Source: Halonatronomonas sp964558325 (lineage in GTDB: Bacteria; Bacillota; Halanaerobiia; Halanaerobiales; Halarsenatibacteraceae). Taken from it: DNA of 64,000 nt. The notes under the pieces were generated by a model. The model made no database searches and was not told where the DNA came from. It worked only from the letters and a program-made list of their open reading frames with translations. Within the stretch, counting starts at the first letter, position 1. Every line of letters begins with the position of its first letter. The stretch spans positions 6,199 to 70,198 of the forward strand of contig CAZLCX010000009.1 of NCBI GenBank assembly GCA_964558325.1, written 5' to 3'. Below are positions 53,746-63,104 of this stretch, piece after piece. Made by a program: the position numbers and the translations under genes.

Positions 53746-53845
53746 NNNNNNNNNNNNNNNNNNNNNNNNNNNNNNNNNNNNNNNNNNNNNNNNNNNNNNN
53801 NNNNNNNNNNNNNNNNNNNNNNNNNNNNNNNNNNNNNNNNNNNNN
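53746..53845. other. Scaffold gap of 100 N between sirC and hemC
   Basis: Its left flank needs only a few codons to complete hemC, while the right flank leaves SirC about 80-100 residues short. The true gap is therefore probably nearer 250-320 bases. The flanks share no obvious overlap. Confidence 0.8.
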
Positions 53846-54204
53846 CCCTGTTTAACCTGAGCAGCTGTATGAAAGGTAGAAAGGTCAGGTCTGTCAGCAA
53901 TATTATATAATTGAGTCAAATCCTTTGCCTCTTGATATACCTGGTAATTAACTCCACTATCTGAGGTAGCAGCTATAACCAGCCAGAAACCTTCCAGATC
54001 GCCATATTCATATCTTTTTGGCTTCCACTCCAGTATTCCAGCCTCTACCATCTCTCTTAACTCATTCTTGATTTCAGGGCTTATAATCACTATTTCAGCA
54101 CCTGAGTCTATTAAACCCCTGATTTTCCTTCTGGCTACACTCCCCCCGCCAACCACAACCACTTTCATATCTTCAACATTTAAAAAAGCAGGTAAACCAG
54201 CCAC
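53846..54204 (-). CDS. sirC: Precorrin-2 dehydrogenase (siroheme synthase N-terminal type), 3' end in gap
   Basis: NAD-dependent oxidation of precorrin-2 to sirohydrochlorin, possibly also iron insertion as in Met8p/CysG. The visible 119 residues carry the start GLPAFLNVEDMKVVVVGGG, which contains the GGGSVARRK NAD motif, and the catalytic-region sequence IAATSDSGVNYQVYQEA followed by YNIADRPDLSTF. Family members are about 200 residues, so the C-terminal helical part lies in the N run. The start is GTG at 54204 with AAGGTGG upstream, sharing one base with the hemA stop. No separate ferrochelatase gene is seen in the operon. Confidence 0.85.
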
Positions 54205-55481
54205 TAATTACCACCTTCATTTTCCAGCCCAAATAACTGAAAGGCTATTTCGATTATTCTATCCTCTTCCTCAGCAGAATTTGCTTCCTGCAGCATCTTC
54301 TTCAGTCTAATCCTTGGATGATGCAAAAGCCTGTTCACAATCCTGTATCCCATCTCTTTAATGGTTTCTTCATCATTACAGCCCTCAAGATTATTGATAG
54401 CCCAATTTTCTTCCTCTCTGCTTATTTCCCGGGCCTTATTGCTCAATTTCTTAATCAGGGGAACAGCTTTTCTGGTCTGACACCAGTCCAGCCAGTCCAA
54501 TTTCTCCTCAGCAATTATCCTATAAACAGCCTCACATTCATTCTCTCTATATCTCATATTCTCTGCAACTTTTCTCTGAAGGTCATCAAGCATATACAGC
54601 TTTACATTGGGATCTTTACCTATTACCGGTTCAATATCCCTGGGCATAGCCAGATCAATCAGATATAAAGGTCTATCCCTTATTTCCAGTTCAGGAATAA
54701 CTCTTTCTCCATATAGAATAGGATGGGGGGCATTGGTAGAACTAACTATAATATCATAATTATTTATCCTCTTAATTTTATCATCCCAGTCAATAATTGT
54801 TAAACCATTGTCATTTGCAAAACTTTTGATTCTACCCCTGGTCCTATTAGTTATGGCCAGCTGCTCAATTCCAAGCTTAATCAAATTCTTTAAGACTATC
54901 TGTCCCATTTCCCCAGCGCCAATCACCAGCGCCTTAGTTTTACATAGATCATTAATTTCATTTTTTAATAATTCAACTGCAGCATAAGCAACAGAAGCCG
55001 CCTTTTCACTGATACCTGTTTCTGTTCTGGCCCTCTTACCAGTTCTGATAGCCCGATTGAATAATTCATGTAAATAAGTAGAGCAGAAGCCTCTGCCAGC
55101 AGAAAATTCATAAGCATCTCTAACCTGACCCAGGATCTGAGGCTCACCCTGAATCATAGAATCAAGGCCAGAAGCCACTCTAAATAAATGGTCAGCTACT
55201 TTACCGTTCTCTAAAAAATATGTACAATCTTCAAGATTTCCATTCAAATATTCACTAAAATTATTAACCAGTAATTTTTTGCCATCAGAAATATCCTCGG
55301 TACTCATATATATTTCAGTTCTGTTGCAGGTATTTAAAATAACTACTCCATTACAGAAATGCCATTCTAAAAGCTTATTTAAAAAATTAACCTTTTCAGG
55401 TTCAGAAAAAGCAACCTGTTCCCTGGTCCCCACTGAAGCAGTTTTATGATTTAAACCTAACAAAATAATTTCCTGGCCCAT
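54204..55481 (-). CDS. hemA: Glutamyl-tRNA reductase
   Basis: First committed enzyme of C5 tetrapyrrole synthesis, reducing glutamyl-tRNA to glutamate-1-semialdehyde. With the ATG at 55481 (AGGGGG upstream) it has 425 residues. It opens with ILLGLNHKTASVGTREQVAFS, then the catalytic-Cys loop VILNTCNRTEIY, GEPQILGQVRDAYE, the NADPH motif ALVIGAGEMGQIVLKNL and the C-terminal dimerisation helices. An in-frame upstream start at 55559 lacks a ribosome site. It heads the whole heme operon. Confidence 0.93.
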   Translation of the reverse strand: MGQEIILLGLNHKTASVGTREQVAFSEPEKVNFLNKLLEWHFCNGVVILNTCNRTEIYMSTEDISDGKKLLVNNFSEYLNGNLEDCTYFLENGKVADHLFRVASGLDSMIQGEPQILGQVRDAYEFSAGRGFCSTYLHELFNRAIRTGKRARTETGISEKAASVAYAAVELLKNEINDLCKTKALVIGAGEMGQIVLKNLIKLGIEQLAITNRTRGRIKSFANDNGLTIIDWDDKIKRINNYDIIVSSTNAPHPILYGERVIPELEIRDRPLYLIDLAMPRDIEPVIGKDPNVKLYMLDDLQRKVAENMRYRENECEAVYRIIAEEKLDWLDWCQTRKAVPLIKKLSNKAREISREEENWAINNLEGCNDEETIKEMGYRIVNRLLHHPRIRLKKMLQEANSAEEEDRIIEIAFQLFGLENEGGN

Positions 55482-55569
55482 AGCTAATCCCCCTGTGAAA
55501 TAGAAAAACTCATTAATATTTATTCTAGATAATAAATCAGATTCCTGCACTATTATCATAACATATATA

Positions 55570-55602
55570 AACCGACCCCACCAATTACTGGTAGAGCCGG
55601 TT
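55570..55602 (-). terminator. Long GC-containing hairpin ahead of hemA
   Basis: Fourteen-base stem (55570-55583 / 55589-55602, all paired if three G-U wobbles are counted on the minus strand) with a 5-base loop. Only TTATATATG follows, so the U-run is poor. It could terminate transcripts from the nucleotidase region or act as a leader element of the heme operon. Confidence 0.5.
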
Positions 55603-55635
55603 CTCCTGATTAATTATCTAAAATCAAATCTCTAA

Positions 55636-55860
55636 TCAATTGCCAACTATTCTTCCTTCAACTACAGGAAATAGTGGGCTGTTAACCTTGATATATTCAA
55701 TAATATCAAATCCACTCATTTCAAGAGATACAACTTCATTATCAAATGCTAATATTTCAATAGCAGTCTCAAGACCCTGAGCCTCAATATTGGCTGCCAT
55801 AAAAATTGAAGCAAAAACAAAAATAGCAATTACAGAAATTAATACCTTCTTACAATTTAC
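55636..55860 (-). pseudogene. Decayed secreted 5'-nucleotidase-C paralogue (internal deletion)
   Basis: An open minus-strand stretch of 74 codons without a usable start until an internal ATG at 55800. It reads as a signal peptide (KKVLISVIAIFVFASIF, then AANIEAQ) joined to a tail, SGFDIIEYIKVNSPLFPVVEGRI. That tail aligns with the C-terminus of the intact neighbour (ALINYFKENSPVSPRVQGRI). The central domain is absent. It overlaps the intact gene's stop. It looks like a duplicated copy that lost its middle and start. Confidence 0.6.
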
Positions 55861-56519
55861 TCAAGAATGGTTATTCTTCCCTGGACTCTAGGGGATACAG
55901 GGCTATTTTCCTTGAAATAATTAATTAAAGCTTCATCAAGGGTCATGAATTCTTCCAGAACCCCGGCTTCCTCTAACATTGTATATTCATCGCCTCCAGA
56001 AGCCATAAAATCATTTGTAGCTACAATATAAGTGGCTTCTAAATCAAGATCTTCGCTCTGATAATGGACCCACTCAACTCTTTCACCAGCAGACTCAGCA
56101 GGATCAAACCCAAAGCGAATTCCACTCACCTGCATAAAACGTTCATCATGAGCTGGATATTGACTAACTCCATTCTCAAGTGCTTCCCAGATCTGCTCAC
56201 CGGTTAATTCCTGGGTAACAATAAGGTTTTCAAGAGGATGAATATCTAAGATATCTTCTAAGGTAACTGGCCCAACATCGACTGAATCCCGAATACCCCC
56301 ACCATTGGTAAGAGCAATATCTGCCCCAGTAACTTCAATCATCATATCGGCAATCATATTGGCCAGGTTAGTCTCATTAGTTCTAACATGCTCCATTGCC
56401 CCTACTAACATAATCTCAGTCTCTCCTATTTCAGTATCAAGAGCAAAAGCCTGACCCGCTGAAAATACAAAGACCAGTGCCAGGGTTATTAAAATAATCC
56501 CTAAACTTCTCCTTTTCAT
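55857..56519 (-). CDS. Secreted stand-alone 5'-nucleotidase C-terminal domain
   Basis: A 220-residue exported protein. A signal peptide (LGIILITLALVFVFSAGQAFA) is followed directly by a complete 5_nucleotid_C domain: ETNLANMIADMM, IALTNGGGIRDSVDVGPVTLED, LIVTQELTGEQIWEALENGV, FMQVSGIRFGFDP and ATNDFMASGGDEYTML. NGGGIR and NDFMASGGD are the nucleotide-binding motifs. The N-terminal metallophosphatase domain that carries the two-metal active site in UshA-like enzymes is missing, so it may bind nucleotides without cleaving them, or work with a partner phosphatase. The GGAGGG ribosome site is good. Related decayed copies lie on both sides. Confidence 0.78.
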   Translation of the reverse strand: MKRRSLGIILITLALVFVFSAGQAFALDTEIGETEIMLVGAMEHVRTNETNLANMIADMMIEVTGADIALTNGGGIRDSVDVGPVTLEDILDIHPLENLIVTQELTGEQIWEALENGVSQYPAHDERFMQVSGIRFGFDPAESAGERVEWVHYQSEDLDLEATYIVATNDFMASGGDEYTMLEEAGVLEEFMTLDEALINYFKENSPVSPRVQGRITILE

Positions 56520-56572
56520 TAACTCATCCCTCCATATTTATATTTTTTCAGAAGCCAAAAATATAAACCTCT

Positions 56573-56731
56573 TTACTTGCCGGGTATTATTTCAAAAACC
56601 CCATCATTAAAATCTTCAAGCACCTCTATAATATCCTGGCCTGATTCATATTCTGCTTGAACCTACTCAGAAAACATAAGGGGTTAAACAGCAAAAACCA
56701 GCACAATACTTATCACAAACAGCTTTTTAAT
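56573..56731 (-). pseudogene. Second decayed 5'-nucleotidase-C paralogue
   Basis: In one minus-strand frame: signal-like IKKLFVISIVLVFAV, a TAA stop, seven codons, a TAG stop, then VQAEYESGQDIIEVLEDFND and VFEIIPGK before the final TAA. ESGQDIIE...F...GK aligns with MSGFDIIE...F...GR of the remnant at 55636. An AGGGAG ribosome site survives upstream but no start codon does. The rest of the 56520-56911 intergenic stretch holds only the RND terminator. Confidence 0.45.
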
Positions 56732-56873
56732 AAGCTTGTTTTGTTACTCCCTGCTCTTTGAAGAATTTTCATAAAATTTTAACTTCATACTATCATAATA
56801 ACAAAATTTACACTTTTAAACAAGTTATTTTTTGCAGCTTAAATAAAAATATTACATATCCATAGAATGAAAA

Positions 56874-56902
56874 TCCTCTCCAATATTTAAACTTGGAGAG
56901 GA
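56874..56902 (-). terminator. Terminator of the RND efflux operon
   Basis: Perfect ten-base stem TCCTCTCCAA (56874-56883) / TTGGAGAGGA (56893-56902), followed on the minus strand by TTTTCATT. It lies about 10 bases after the RND transporter stop. Confidence 0.78.
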
Positions 56903-56911
56903 AATCATTTT

Positions 56912-59900
56912 TTAACTTATAATAGTTTTCAATCTATCGACTAAACCATCAAGTATTGAATAAATTACTGGCAGAAAGATCAAGGTTAAGAAGGTAGAAC
57001 TCAATAAACCGCCAACAACTACCACCGCCATCGGAGCCTGGACTTCAGAACCTTCTCCCAGGCCTATAGCCATCGGTAACATCGCCAGTATGGTAGTTAA
57101 AGCCGTCATGGCTATTGGTCTTAACCTGATCATACCGGCATTAATTAAGGCTTCTCGCCTATTCTGGCCGTCTCTTCTCAGGATATTGACATAATCTATA
57201 AAGACAATGGCATTATTAACAACAATCCCAACCAGCATAATTGCCCCGATAAAGCCAACAACACTTAATCTATGCCCGGTGAGATACAGGCCGCTGATAG
57301 CACCAATTACCGCCAGGGGTACTGAGAACATAATCGCAAAGGGATGGACCAGTGACTCAAATTGAGCTGCCATGATCATATAAATCAGGACAACAGCTAG
57401 AATAAAGGCATAACTCAAATCTCCAAAGGCATCCTCCATCTCCTCGGCTTCACCGGTTATATCAATTCTATAACCGTCAGGAATATTAAAGCCTCCTAGT
57501 TCAGCCTCAATATCATCAGCCACACTACCCAGGTCCCGGCCGTCAAGACCAGCAGTTACTGTGGCCGTCCTTTCCTGATTCTCCCGGTCTATCTGGACAG
57601 GTCCTTCAACAATTTCAATCTCAGCAACCTCCTGCAGCTCAACCAATCCAGCTTCAGGTGTGGCAATTCTCAGTCTTCTTAAATCAGAAATGCTCTCCCT
57701 GCCATTTTCAGCAAGACGAACCCGAATATCATATTCATTTCCACCAGTTCTATATAAAGAGGGAACTGTCCCATCAAGCCCAGTATTAACAGTGTTTGCA
57801 ACCATTGCCGCAGGAATCCCCAGTTCAGAACTTTTAGCCTGGTCAACCCTGACAACAACTTCAGGCCGACCCTCATCAAAACTTGTTTCAACATTGATCG
57901 TGCCCTCAACATCTTCAACAATCTCAGCCATCTCATCAGACATTTCTTCAAGTCTTTCCAGGTCAGGGCCCTGAATTCTTACAGATACAGGAGACTCTCC
58001 CCCCATGCCTCCAAAATCAGAGGCCATATCCTCAACAGAAATCTCAGATCTGGGTATTTCATCAGTCTTCTTCTGGATCTCATTAATTATTTCAGTGGTA
58101 GATCTATCCCTCTCAGTACTGGAGACCAGGCTAACTTCCAGACTGGCCTGATTTGTATCTCCGCTGGCAAGACCAATTCTGGCACCCTGGCCGCCTCCAG
58201 AACCAACTGTAGTATAGACAGTTTCAACCTCAGGAATCTCCTCTACCATCTCTTCAATCTCCAGAGCAACCTCCCTGGTTTCAGCAAGTACCATCCCGGC
58301 CGGAAGCTCAACATCAACCATGATCTCTCCTTCATCCATCGGCGGAATAAATTCAGAACCAATCTGAGGAATCATCAATAAACTGGCTCCAAAAATAGCA
58401 GCTACCACCAATACAGTCAGGAGCTTATGATTTAAAGCTGTTCCGATTACAGAACCATATAAATCTTTAATCCTGCTCCCTATTCCATCAACAAAGCCAG
58501 AACTACCTTTCTCAGTCACAGCCCCATTCAACAACCTGGAGGCCAGCATCGGTATCAATGTTAATGCCACCAGCAGAGAAGCAAAAAGGGCAAAAGCCAC
58601 AGTCATTGCCAGTTCACTAAATAACTCAGAGGCAATTCCCTCAATATATACTATCGGCAGAAAGACAGCCGCTGTTGTCAGAGTTGATGCGATAATAGCC
58701 GAAGCTACCTCGCCACTACCTTCAGTTGCAGCCAGCATGGCACCTGAGCCCTCCTGGCGCATCCTATAAATATTTTCAATAACAACAATCGCATTATCAA
58801 CCAGCATACCTATACCTAAAGCAATTCCACCCAGTGTCATCAGATTAAAGGTTAAATTAGTAAAATACATCAAGACAAAGGTAGCCACAACCGATATCGG
58901 GATTGCCAGGCCAATAATTAAAGTTGTTTTTAAGCTTCCTAAGAAGATAAATAAAACCAGAACTGCCACTAAAGCCCCTAAAGCAGCGTTAAGCCCCAGG
59001 TCACCAATAGAATCAGTAATAAAATCAGCCTCATCATAGACATAATTCATCTTAATATTTTCTCCAAACTCAGATTGAATCTCTTCAACTTCGTTTCTTA
59101 ACCTCTGTGAAACAATGACTGTATTGGCACCACTTTCACGCTGAACTGATATTCCAATACCCTCAACACCATTAATTCTGGTATTCTCACTGTCATCTGA
59201 TTCTCCATCAACAACCTCGGCAACTTCAGACAACTTTAACCCGGACTCATTCAATCTCAAGTCCTTTACCTCATCAACAGACTGAAATTCGCCAGTAGTC
59301 CTGGTCAACATCTCTATCCTGCCGTCTCTGACGCTACCTCCAGGCAGCCTGATATTTTCAGACTGCAACTTCTCTACAATACCATCCAGGGTCAGGCCAA
59401 AGGAATGGAGCTTATCCTGATCAACATTAACCTGGATCTCTCTGGTTGAACCTCCAGTTATATCAACAGTTGCAACCCCTTCAACTCTTTCAAGCCTGGG
59501 AACAACAATCTCTTCCGCCCACTCAGTCATCTCCAGAATTTCCATCTCACCAGAAATACCTAAAGTGGCCATCGGCAGCATCTCCGGGTTAAAACTTACA
59601 ACTATCGGGTCAGCTGCCTCATCAGGCAGAGCATCTCTGACTAAATCAATCTGTTCCCTGACATCCAATTTAGCAAAATCCATGTTAGTTCCAAAATCAA
59701 ACTCAGCCATCACCATCGAGCTGTCCGGGCTGGAGACTGAAGAAATCCCCTCCAGTCCATCAACGGTACCCACTGTATCCTCAATCGGCCTGGTCACCAT
59801 CGTCTCAATCTCTTCCGGGGCAGCACCCTCGTAATCTGTAATAACGGCAACGATTGGAAACTCTAGATCCGGTAAAAGGTCCAGACCAAGGTCGCCAAAA

Positions 59901-59983
59901 CTGACAAAACCCAGAAAAACAACGATCAAAATGGCCATAGTGGTAAAGACCGGTCGTTTTACAGAAAATTTAGAAAGATTCAT
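56912..59983 (-). CDS. RND-family efflux transporter (AcrB/MexB/SwrC-like)
   Basis: A 1023-residue inner-membrane proton-driven pump. It shows the pseudo-repeat typical of the family: helix 1 (VKRPVFTTMAILIVVFLGFV), porter domain with GVATVDITGG and the gating segments, helices 2-6 (about 330-480), then a second half (about 510-1020) with the same plan. The proton relay in helix 4 reads LGIGMLVDNAIVVIENIYR, so one Asp plus Asn instead of Asp-Asp, and the helix 10 partner is GIVVNNAIVFIDYVN. Both are common in Firmicutes pumps such as SwrC. It overlaps the adaptor stop by 14 bases. The substrate (drug, surfactant or metal) is not evident. Confidence 0.92.
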   Translation of the reverse strand: MNLSKFSVKRPVFTTMAILIVVFLGFVSFGDLGLDLLPDLEFPIVAVITDYEGAAPEEIETMVTRPIEDTVGTVDGLEGISSVSSPDSSMVMAEFDFGTNMDFAKLDVREQIDLVRDALPDEAADPIVVSFNPEMLPMATLGISGEMEILEMTEWAEEIVVPRLERVEGVATVDITGGSTREIQVNVDQDKLHSFGLTLDGIVEKLQSENIRLPGGSVRDGRIEMLTRTTGEFQSVDEVKDLRLNESGLKLSEVAEVVDGESDDSENTRINGVEGIGISVQRESGANTVIVSQRLRNEVEEIQSEFGENIKMNYVYDEADFITDSIGDLGLNAALGALVAVLVLFIFLGSLKTTLIIGLAIPISVVATFVLMYFTNLTFNLMTLGGIALGIGMLVDNAIVVIENIYRMRQEGSGAMLAATEGSGEVASAIIASTLTTAAVFLPIVYIEGIASELFSELAMTVAFALFASLLVALTLIPMLASRLLNGAVTEKGSSGFVDGIGSRIKDLYGSVIGTALNHKLLTVLVVAAIFGASLLMIPQIGSEFIPPMDEGEIMVDVELPAGMVLAETREVALEIEEMVEEIPEVETVYTTVGSGGGQGARIGLASGDTNQASLEVSLVSSTERDRSTTEIINEIQKKTDEIPRSEISVEDMASDFGGMGGESPVSVRIQGPDLERLEEMSDEMAEIVEDVEGTINVETSFDEGRPEVVVRVDQAKSSELGIPAAMVANTVNTGLDGTVPSLYRTGGNEYDIRVRLAENGRESISDLRRLRIATPEAGLVELQEVAEIEIVEGPVQIDRENQERTATVTAGLDGRDLGSVADDIEAELGGFNIPDGYRIDITGEAEEMEDAFGDLSYAFILAVVLIYMIMAAQFESLVHPFAIMFSVPLAVIGAISGLYLTGHRLSVVGFIGAIMLVGIVVNNAIVFIDYVNILRRDGQNRREALINAGMIRLRPIAMTALTTILAMLPMAIGLGEGSEVQAPMAVVVVGGLLSSTFLTLIFLPVIYSILDGLVDRLKTIIS

Positions 59984-61598
59984 TCTCTACCACCTCAACA
60001 GCCTGCCCATCAACCAGCCGGTCCTGATCATAAAGTACAACCTGGTCGCCTTCAGCTAAACCAGAAGTAATCTCAACCAGATTATCATCCTCCATGCCAG
60101 TTTTAACAGTCTGTCTCCTGGCAGTTCCATCTTCTATCACAAAAACTGCAGCCTGATCCTCCTCTACATCAAAAATCCCATCTCCAGGGATAACTACAGC
60201 ATCGCTGACCTCATCAATTACAAACTCAATACTTCCCCGCATACCAGCCTTGATGTTGTAATCAGGATTGGCCACAGAGACCTCAACAGGAAAACCACCC
60301 TCCTCGCCAGACATAGGGGCCACCGAACTGATTCTCCCGGTAAATTCTTCATCAGGCAGCCCATTAACTGATACTCCTGCAGAATCACCGGTCTCCAGCA
60401 GGCCGACATACTGGGAACTGACATTGGCTGTAGCCTTGACCTCATCAAGGTTGACAATATAGAATAACGGATTGCCTGGGGCAGCCATCTCGCCGGCACT
60501 CATTTCAACCTGGGCCACAAAGCCATCAGCTGGAGCAGTTATCTCAACATCCTCATAAACTGACCTGGCCATCTCCAGACCAACTCTGGCCTGCTCAACC
60601 TGGGCTCTGGCCGCCTTTAAATCTTCATCAGTCGGCCCCCGCTCAGTTTCAGCCAGCATCGCCTCAGCGCCATCCAGGGCAGCCATAGCCGTCTCATACT
60701 GGGTATTGGCCTGACTGACCATCTGTTCCTCTTCAACCCTAAAATCATAGAGGTCCACAGTCATATCCCTCATTTTCTCAGCACCTTCGACTGCCAGCTC
60801 AGCCTGTTTCAGGCCATCTTCAGCCATTTCTAACTGAGTTTCAGCCTGGTCTCTACCAGTTTTAACCTCATCATACTGCTGCTCACTAATGGCCCCATCC
60901 TCATACAAATTGGCCATCCGTTGATAATTATCATCCGCCTCTTCAAAGGCAAGTTCAGCCTGACGATATTCCTTTTCAGCCATTTCCAGCTGAACTTTAG
61001 CCTGTTCCAGCTCATTCTCAACTTGTTCTATCTCCATATCATCAGGGGTCCGTTCGTCATAAATCTCCTCTGAAAAACCAACTTCAGCCTTTGCGCCCTC
61101 AACAGAAACCCTGGCCTCCTGAACCTGAGCTTCCACCTGAGCCAGTTCCTCATCAGTAGCACCAGATTCAAGCCTGTCAAACTCAGCCTCAGCAGCATCC
61201 AGCTGGGCCTCAGCCTGTTCCAGCTCATACCGATACTTCTCAGCATCAATCTCTGCTAAAACCTGGTCTTTCTCAACTCTATCTCCTACCTCTACATCAA
61301 CAGTCTCAAGCTCACCTTCAAGCTTTGGCATCACAGCATACTCACTGCCAGGCTGCATCACAGCATTAAAGCTGTTGGTCTCCTGCAGACTCCTTATGTC
61401 AGCCTCAGCTCCAATCACCCTGACAGGAGCTTCTTCCTCTTCATCCGAACCTTCCTGGGCCTGAACAACCCCGATCCCATTCTGGCCGTCGTCCAGTTTA
61501 TCAACCAGCAAATATCCGCCAGTAATCCCTAAAACCAGCAGACCAATAATAATTATTATTTTATACTTCCCCTGGATCAAATTTATAAGCTGTCTCAT
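59970..61598 (-). CDS. RND periplasmic adaptor (membrane-fusion protein)
   Basis: A 542-residue HlyD/AcrA-type adaptor. An N-terminal anchor (IIIIIGLLVLGITGGYLLV) is followed by the first lipoyl half (VEVGDRVEKDQVLAEIDAEKYR). A very long, Glu/Ala-rich coiled coil (about 105-345) has DGAISEQQYDEVKTGRDQAE as its characteristic hairpin segment. The second lipoyl half (APADGFVAQVEMSAGEMAAPG) and barrel and membrane-proximal domains follow. The hairpin is longer than in E. coli AcrA, suggesting a wide periplasm or a long reach to TolC. AAGGAGG precedes the start. Confidence 0.9.
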   Translation of the reverse strand: MRQLINLIQGKYKIIIIIGLLVLGITGGYLLVDKLDDGQNGIGVVQAQEGSDEEEEAPVRVIGAEADIRSLQETNSFNAVMQPGSEYAVMPKLEGELETVDVEVGDRVEKDQVLAEIDAEKYRYELEQAEAQLDAAEAEFDRLESGATDEELAQVEAQVQEARVSVEGAKAEVGFSEEIYDERTPDDMEIEQVENELEQAKVQLEMAEKEYRQAELAFEEADDNYQRMANLYEDGAISEQQYDEVKTGRDQAETQLEMAEDGLKQAELAVEGAEKMRDMTVDLYDFRVEEEQMVSQANTQYETAMAALDGAEAMLAETERGPTDEDLKAARAQVEQARVGLEMARSVYEDVEITAPADGFVAQVEMSAGEMAAPGNPLFYIVNLDEVKATANVSSQYVGLLETGDSAGVSVNGLPDEEFTGRISSVAPMSGEEGGFPVEVSVANPDYNIKAGMRGSIEFVIDEVSDAVVIPGDGIFDVEEDQAAVFVIEDGTARRQTVKTGMEDDNLVEITSGLAEGDQVVLYDQDRLVDGQAVEVVENESF

Positions 61599-61601
61599 TA
61601 A

Positions 61602-63104
61602 TTACCTTACCTCCTTGACTAGTTTATCAGCCTCGCCTAGCACCAGATAAAGATCAGCCAGGGCTTCAAGCCTGCTAAACCTGGCTTCCTCTGCTGCCAG
61701 CCTGGCCTGACTGTATCCAGCCCGGGCATCCAGCACATCAGTGCTGGTCCCAACTCCTTCAGAATATCTTAATTCAGCCAATTCCAGCTGGTCTTCAGCC
61801 TGGTCAATCATTTCAGCAGTTAGCTCCTGCTGGCTAATAGCATCGTTAAAGGCATTCAACGCCCGCTTGGCTTCTATATATAAGCCATCTTCAGCTTCCT
61901 CTCGTTCATATTCCAGCTGTTTCAATTCAGCCTCAGCCTTTTTGATTTCAGCCTTCTGCTGACCACCATCAAATATATCAAAACTAAGATTAATTCCTAA
62001 GCTCCAGGAGCTATCCTCAAAACCAAACTCCTCATCCTCCCAGGAATAACTCCCAGCCAGAGCAATATTAGGAAACCTTTCAGCTTCAGTCATCTCCAGG
62101 CTGGCCTCACTGGCATCCTGCTGATAAACCAGGGCCTCAAGCTGAGGATTATCTTCTAAATCTATCAACTCATTGCTATCAGCCTCAGCCAGCACCTCTT
62201 CTTCCAGGCCGGCAAAGGCCCCTTCGTTACTCTCAGCCAGGTTTATTTCAGTCCCCCGCTCCAGGCCAAGCAGGCTCCTGAAACCCTCTTTGGCCATGGC
62301 CAGGTTGCTCTCAGCCTCGACAATCTCCTGCTCTACCTCAGATAATGCCACTCTGGCCTCATGCTTATCCAATTCAGTCACAGTCCCGGCATCCAAATTA
62401 GATTCCACAACCTCTAAATGACCTTCAGCCTGTTCCTTAAGATCATTCTGCAGCTCAAGCATCTTCTCAGCCAGCAAAACATTATTATAGGTCGTAATCA
62501 CCTCATGGATCAATTCCTGCCTGTCACCCTCAAATCCAGCCTCAGCAGCCCTATAACCAGCCTCAGCCTGGTCTATTCCCGCTGTAATCCTGCCAAAGGT
62601 ATAAATGGGCTGCTGCAGGGACAACTCAGTCTGAAAGGCAGTATCAGGCTGCTCAAAGCCCTCGCCAATCGAACCAAAAAATTCATTAATACTGCCAGCC
62701 ATCTCTTCAGCTGACTCATCATCAGGGGTTAAATCTATCGACTCGTCTGTACCTGGAATTTCAATTGCTAAATCAGCAAATAAATCCTGGACATCACTGC
62801 TTTCTAGCTCAAATTCAAACTGCTCCCTATCTCCACCAAGCCGCATATAACTGCTGGAGAGCGAAATATTTGGCAGCCTGGCAGCTTCAGCCATCTCAAC
62901 TGATGTTTCAACACCTTTAAGCTCCTCCCCGGAGGCTAAAAGACCCCGATTATTCTCCAGGGCAATCTCTAAACTCTCCTCTAGAGTCAGGTTCTCATAA
63001 CTGACAGCTTCAAGCCGGCCGCTCCCGGCCAGAAATCCTGCTGTAACTAATACAATAATAAGTATATAAGATAAGTTAAGTTCTTTTAATTTAGCTAATA
63101 TCAT
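61602..63104 (-). CDS. TolC-family outer-membrane channel of the RND system
   Basis: A 500-residue outer-membrane efflux protein. A signal peptide (LSYILIIVLVTAGFLAGSGRL) is followed by NLTLEESLEIALENNRGLLA and two OEP repeats, each with strands: LPNISLSSSYMRLGG and TELSLQQPIYTFGR in the first half, FPNIALAGSYSWED and GINLSFDIFDGGQQ in the second. YSEGVGTSTDVLDARAGYSQ is the conserved equatorial motif. It follows the TetR regulator with a one-base ATGA-type overlap and completes a tripartite pump with the two downstream genes. Confidence 0.92.
   Translation of the reverse strand: MILAKLKELNLSYILIIVLVTAGFLAGSGRLEAVSYENLTLEESLEIALENNRGLLASGEELKGVETSVEMAEAARLPNISLSSSYMRLGGDREQFEFELESSDVQDLFADLAIEIPGTDESIDLTPDDESAEEMAGSINEFFGSIGEGFEQPDTAFQTELSLQQPIYTFGRITAGIDQAEAGYRAAEAGFEGDRQELIHEVITTYNNVLLAEKMLELQNDLKEQAEGHLEVVESNLDAGTVTELDKHEARVALSEVEQEIVEAESNLAMAKEGFRSLLGLERGTEINLAESNEGAFAGLEEEVLAEADSNELIDLEDNPQLEALVYQQDASEASLEMTEAERFPNIALAGSYSWEDEEFGFEDSSWSLGINLSFDIFDGGQQKAEIKKAEAELKQLEYEREEAEDGLYIEAKRALNAFNDAISQQELTAEMIDQAEDQLELAELRYSEGVGTSTDVLDARAGYSQARLAAEEARFSRLEALADLYLVLGEADKLVKEVR

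Noticed and set aside
52825..54204. A single long frame joining precorrin-2 dehydrogenase to porphobilinogen deaminase
   Set aside because: The frame passes through 100 placeholder N. Each side matches a separate enzyme, SirC is truncated at the N run, and HemC resumes near its normal N-terminus.
55570..55602. Hairpin before hemA considered as a tRNA or known riboswitch
   Set aside because: It is a single stem-loop without cloverleaf arms or conserved riboswitch elements.
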